A stretch of 64,000 nucleotides of DNA from Mesorhizobium sp. C432A (GTDB lineage: Bacteria > Pseudomonadota > Alphaproteobacteria > Rhizobiales > Rhizobiaceae): assembly GCF_030323145.1 (NCBI RefSeq), contig NZ_CP100470.1, positions 124,001 through 188,000 on the forward strand, given 5' to 3'. The notes beneath the pieces were generated by a model. The model worked only from the letters and a program-made list of their open reading frames with translations, did not search any database and was not told where the DNA came from. Made by a program: the position numbers and the translations under genes. Positions 60,770 through 64,000 of this stretch are shown piece by piece (position 1 is the first letter of the stretch; the number at the start of each line of letters is the position of its first letter).

Positions 60770-61617
60770 GCGCGAAAACAGTCGAACACCTCAACGGCGT
60801 CAACCAGCTGGCCGAGCGCTATGATGTTTTCCTGCTCGATCAGTTCGGCGTGCTGCATGACGGCACCAGCCCCTATCCAGGGGCGGTGGAAGCACTGTCG
60901 GCGCTGAAGCGCGCCGGCAAGACCATTGTGCTGATCTCGAACTCCGGCAAGCGGGCGGGGCCCAACGAGAGCCGGCTGCTAAAGCTCGGCTTCGTACCGG
61001 GAAGCTGGGACCATTTTGTTTCTTCCGGCGAGGTCGCGTGGGAGTTCTTCCACGACATGGGGATATCCGGAAGGCTACTTCCAAACACGAAATGCCTGTT
61101 GATAAGCCGCGACGATGACCGCTCGGCGATCGAAGGTCTGCCGTTCGCATTGACCAAGGACGGTGACGATGCCGGGCTGGTGCTGATTTCGGCCAGCGAG
61201 GGCGACCGCTACGATCTTGAGCACTATCGCCGACTTCTTGCGCCGGCTGCGGTGCGGCAGGTGCCATGCTTCTGCACCAACCCTGACAAGATCATGCTGA
61301 CGGCAGTGGGGCCGCGCTTCGGTGCCGGCCGGCTGGCGGATCTCTACGAGGACCTCGGTGGTAGCGTCACGCGTATCGGCAAGCCTTACCCCGCCATATT
61401 CGGCGCCGCACTAGCGCTGGCAGGCAATCCAGACCGCGGCACTGTGGTCTGCGTCGGCGACAGTGTCGAACACGACATCGCTGGCGGACTTGCTGCCGGC
61501 GTGGCCACGGTGCTGGTTCTGTCAGGAATATTGGCGGACACACCTGACCTGTTCGACCTGTTCGACACGATGGACGCATACCCGGATTACACCATGGATG
61601 GCTTCAGGTTTCGCTGA
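60766..61617 (+). CDS. HAD superfamily class IIA hydrolase (TIGR01459-like)
   Basis: The 283-residue protein has the HAD motifs DQFGVLHDG (nucleophile-like), SNSGKR (motif II), and GDSVEHDIAGGLAAG (motif IV). It is a class IIA hydrolase like NagD or phosphoglycolate phosphatase relatives. The leading D/Q-F-G-V-L-H is a TIGR01459 feature. It is last in the rightward unit and overlaps the second kinase gene, so it may remove phosphate from an intermediate or side product. Confidence 0.87.
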   Translation: MSAKTVEHLNGVNQLAERYDVFLLDQFGVLHDGTSPYPGAVEALSALKRAGKTIVLISNSGKRAGPNESRLLKLGFVPGSWDHFVSSGEVAWEFFHDMGISGRLLPNTKCLLISRDDDRSAIEGLPFALTKDGDDAGLVLISASEGDRYDLEHYRRLLAPAAVRQVPCFCTNPDKIMLTAVGPRFGAGRLADLYEDLGGSVTRIGKPYPAIFGAALALAGNPDRGTVVCVGDSVEHDIAGGLAAGVATVLVLSGILADTPDLFDLFDTMDAYPDYTMDGFRFR

Positions 61618-61692
61618 TTTGATTCACCCCGCAGCGCTCGCGCCCGAATCCGGCCTCAACGCCTCGTGGCCGGCGAGCATTGGCCGGCTGGC

Positions 61693-62874
61693 TCAAGGCT
61701 GCCGAACAGCGCGGATCCAGTCGAGCCGCGCGGCTGGAATGAGGCCGTAATTGTAGAAATTGATGCCGTCGACACCGGGCGCCAGCGCTGGCTTCACCTT
61801 GGCCGCAAGAATGTCGGGGCGGGCCATTTCCGGATAGAACAGCCGGTAGCCGGCGCCGAGGAATTTGTCCGCGCCCAGTGCCGCACGGCCGGCCGCCATC
61901 AGGCTGGCGACATCGCCGGCCTGCATGTCGTAGGCGCACAGGATCGCCCCGTCGCAGACCTTGCCCAGCGCTGCCAGATCGCAACCGCCAAGCCAGCCGT
62001 CTTTCAGATCGATAATAACGACCCGCGTCGTGGGATCGGCTACCTCGCGCAGTTCGGCGACCAGGCTGGTCACTGGCTCGAATCGCCACAAGAGATAGGC
62101 ATGGAGCTCCGGCCAGGGGGCAAAGGCGTCGATGCCGCAGGCGGGAAAATCGGGAAAGCGCCGCTCAGGCATCGCACGCTCGCAGGTCTCGACGATCCAT
62201 TGCCTGGTGAGCTTGCGCGCCGCCTCGGCATCGATGCCGGCTTTTGCCGCACGGGCGACGCAGGACGGACAGAAGCACAGAGACAAAAGAAAATCGTCTT
62301 CCGGCGTCAGCCCGACACCGTCCTTCTCGTGATGGTATTCATGGGCAAAGCCCATGAAGGACGGGCTTTCAAGTTCTATCCGGTCCGGCCGGTAGCTGTG
62401 CGAGATGTCGGCGATCAGCGCGCGGACATAGGCGCGCGCATCGGGATGGGAGGGGCAGAGATTGTAGTAATTGGCATCGCCGAAGGCGTTGCGGGTGACG
62501 GCCTGCGGATGCAGCATGCCCAGGCGGGTGTTGTGCAGGCAGACCGTCCAGCACGAAACTCCTAGTCCGCCCGCGTCGCGACGGCGGATGAGCTGACCGA
62601 GCACGTCGCCGCCCTCAGTGATCACGTCAGCCACCTTGGACTGGATGGCTAGACTTCCCCAGCGCGCAGCGGTCGGCTTGAAATAGATGGTGCCGTCCTC
62701 AGGGAAATAGGCCTTGCGGCGCGGGCTGCGCGGCTGCAGGAAGCGCCCGGCATGATAGGATGTCGCCAGGCTGATCATGTTGAGCCCGGCGCGCTCGACA
62801 AGATCACGTTCGACCGTCTCCAGGCCGAGATCCTGGATGTCCCAGGGATAGGTCCACATGGACAGTTGCTGCAT
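61693..62874 (-). CDS. Hypothetical protein of TIM-barrel-like character
   Basis: The 393-residue protein starts at ATG 62874 with an AGAGGA site. The sequence alternates strands and helices in a barrel-like way (TVERDLVERAGLNMISLATSYHAG, then RIELESPSFMGFAHEYHHEKDG). A cysteine cluster CFCPSC near residue 223 could bind metal. No family is recognised with confidence; a distant glycoside hydrolase-like fold is possible. It starts 22 bases after the aspartoacylase-like gene on the same strand, so they are probably cotranscribed. Confidence 0.75.
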   Translation of the reverse strand: MQQLSMWTYPWDIQDLGLETVERDLVERAGLNMISLATSYHAGRFLQPRSPRRKAYFPEDGTIYFKPTAARWGSLAIQSKVADVITEGGDVLGQLIRRRDAGGLGVSCWTVCLHNTRLGMLHPQAVTRNAFGDANYYNLCPSHPDARAYVRALIADISHSYRPDRIELESPSFMGFAHEYHHEKDGVGLTPEDDFLLSLCFCPSCVARAAKAGIDAEAARKLTRQWIVETCERAMPERRFPDFPACGIDAFAPWPELHAYLLWRFEPVTSLVAELREVADPTTRVVIIDLKDGWLGGCDLAALGKVCDGAILCAYDMQAGDVASLMAAGRAALGADKFLGAGYRLFYPEMARPDILAAKVKPALAPGVDGINFYNYGLIPAARLDWIRAVRQP

Positions 62875-62895
62875 GGAATATCCTCTGCCTTTGGC

Positions 62896-63906
62896 TCAGC
62901 CGTCGACCGGCTCTGCGACCTGCATTAGGCAGTCGCCCGCCTCACACATCGTGTGCAGCCGGCGCGACAGCACCAAGCCGCTTTCGGCGAAATGCAGGGC
63001 CTCCTCGGCAACATCGAGCCGCTCGAGATCGTGGTACCAGCCGGCCAATTGTCCTGAAGTGACACTGTCGCCGAGCCTAGCGGCGGGCTCGAACCAGCCG
63101 CGGCGGGTGGCATAGAGGCCCTGGCTGTGCCTGGACAGGGACAGCAGCCTTGTCGGCGCCGAAGGCTTTTCGCCCGCGCCAAGAACCGGCGCGTCGACCA
63201 CACCCATTGCTATCATCAGACGGTCGAGCGCGCGGGCCGTGATCGCCATCGAATCGACCGTTGCGGTGCCACCGCCGCCGAACTCACCGCTGACGCCGAC
63301 GGCGCCGGCGCGGCGCGCTGCGCCCATCGAGGTTGGCGAGGCCTGGCCGTTGTCAGCGATAAAGCCGTAGGGCATGCCGAGCGTGCGCATCAGCTCGACG
63401 CCACGCCGGTGGCGCTCGGGATCGGCGTTGCGTTCGACCAGCGCGGTCGGCAGATGCTCCATCGACGTGCCGCCCGAATGGATATCGAAGACGACGTCGT
63501 GACGAGGAAACAGCTCCGTCTCAAGGAAATTGGCGAGCCGGCTTGTCGGCGTTCCCGAGGGATCGCCGGGAAACGCCCGGTTGAGATTGCCGCCGTCGAG
63601 CGGCGAGCAGCGCTTGGCGGCCATCACCGCAGGGGCGTTGGCCATCGGCATGATGGTGATGCGGCCCTTGATCCGCTTCGGATCGAGCCGGCGCGCCAGT
63701 TTTGCCAGCGACAGCTCGCCCTCATATTCGTCGCCGTGATTGCCGGCCATCAAAAGCAGTGACGGGCCGTCGCCATTGCGGATAAGGCAGATCGGCACCT
63801 TGACCTGAAAGTAGGGCGAGCGATCGATCGAGAACGGAATGCTTAGATGGCTGAGCGTCTTGCCGTCGCGGTCGAAATCGAGCGTGTGGGCGAGGCCGGT
63901 GTGCAT
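62896..63906 (-). CDS. Succinylglutamate desuccinylase/aspartoacylase family deacylase
   Basis: The 336-residue zinc hydrolase has AGNHGDEYEGELSLAKLARRL (zinc-binding H and E), NRAFPGDPSGTPTSRLA, and FDIHSGG with the third zinc ligand. It resembles the N-acetyl-diaminobutyrate deacetylase branch (DoeB, ectoine breakdown), but no other ectoine gene is in the window. It should remove an acyl group from an amino acid-like substrate. It lies two bases after a RidA gene and before the hypothetical gene, as one leftward unit. Confidence 0.86.
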   Translation of the reverse strand: MHTGLAHTLDFDRDGKTLSHLSIPFSIDRSPYFQVKVPICLIRNGDGPSLLLMAGNHGDEYEGELSLAKLARRLDPKRIKGRITIMPMANAPAVMAAKRCSPLDGGNLNRAFPGDPSGTPTSRLANFLETELFPRHDVVFDIHSGGTSMEHLPTALVERNADPERHRRGVELMRTLGMPYGFIADNGQASPTSMGAARRAGAVGVSGEFGGGGTATVDSMAITARALDRLMIAMGVVDAPVLGAGEKPSAPTRLLSLSRHSQGLYATRRGWFEPAARLGDSVTSGQLAGWYHDLERLDVAEEALHFAESGLVLSRRLHTMCEAGDCLMQVAEPVDG

Positions 63907-63908
63907 GG

Positions 63909-64000
63909 TCAGACCGCCGCGACCGCGGTGATTTCGATGCGGAGATCAGGGTCGGCAAGCCGCGCCTCGACGCAGGCCCGCGCCGGCAGGCGGGCAGGAT
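63909..64000 (-). CDS. RidA-family protein, 5' part outside window
   Basis: Only the last 29 codons plus the stop are in view on the minus strand. The end (PARACVEARLADPDLRIEI then TAVAAV) is the typical C-terminus of RidA/YjgF enamine/imine deaminases, including the conserved Arg and the I-E-I-x-A-V-A motif. It would clear reactive imines and precedes the deacylase gene by two bases, so it is probably cotranscribed. Confidence 0.75.
   Translation of the reverse strand, partial: PARLPARACVEARLADPDLRIEITAVAAV

Overview
The window reads as a high-GC chromosome segment from an alphaproteobacterium of the Rhizobiales, most likely Mesorhizobium or a close relative. This is inferred from the gene families (split hisZ/hisG, plant-type gshA, DUF3422, DUF1127, a DUF768 protein) and from GC-rich palindromic intergenic repeats. 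No rRNA or convincing tRNA gene was found.

Positions 1 to about 10,550 form an accessory region. From the left edge it holds the end of a DEAH helicase, a small Cys-rich protein, a convergent Cys-rich protein, a protein of the sporadically distributed DUF6119/TIGR04141 type, and a 1317-residue protein with a nuclease-like N-terminus, a NACHT/STAND ATPase core and a HEAT-like C-terminus. Then come an AlpA-type regulator and a tyrosine integrase whose gene lies against the 3' end of guaA, a known integration site for genomic islands. Between integrase and guaA is a cluster of ataccgtca repeats, probably recombination or regulatory sites. The region looks like the guaA-proximal end of an integrated island carrying a candidate anti-phage defence locus, and it is the strongest candidate for something undescribed.

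Positions 10,554 to about 50,980 are mostly core chromosome: guaA, an MTA/SAH nucleosidase, a thioesterase, tspO, rsmB, aqpZ, divergent katG/oxyR, a ChaA-like antiporter, an acyl-CoA synthetase, hisG-hisZ-hisS, tag, an L,D-transpeptidase, folD, glcDEF (glycolate oxidase), a DUF3422 protein, lldR-lldD (lactate use), a PPP-type phosphatase, a glutamine amidotransferase gene broken by an in-frame TAG, rsmE, gshA, a DUF937 protein with internal repeats, DUF1127 and LysR genes, a GGDEF-EAL protein, xseA, a DmpA-type peptidase and a DUF768 protein. Two families of palindromic repeats sit between genes. One copy supplies the last codons of hisG and one lies inside the glc operon.

Positions 51,597 to 64,000 are a carbohydrate-use locus. 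A leftward unit (DeoR regulator, FGGY kinase, ribose-type ABC importer, sugar phosphate isomerase/epimerase) and a rightward unit (class II aldolase, second FGGY kinase, HAD hydrolase) diverge from one intergenic region with two TTGACGTAA sites. Import, epimerisation, phosphorylation and aldol cleavage are all represented, but the substrate cannot be read from sequence. A leftward RidA / aspartoacylase-like / unknown protein group closes the window.
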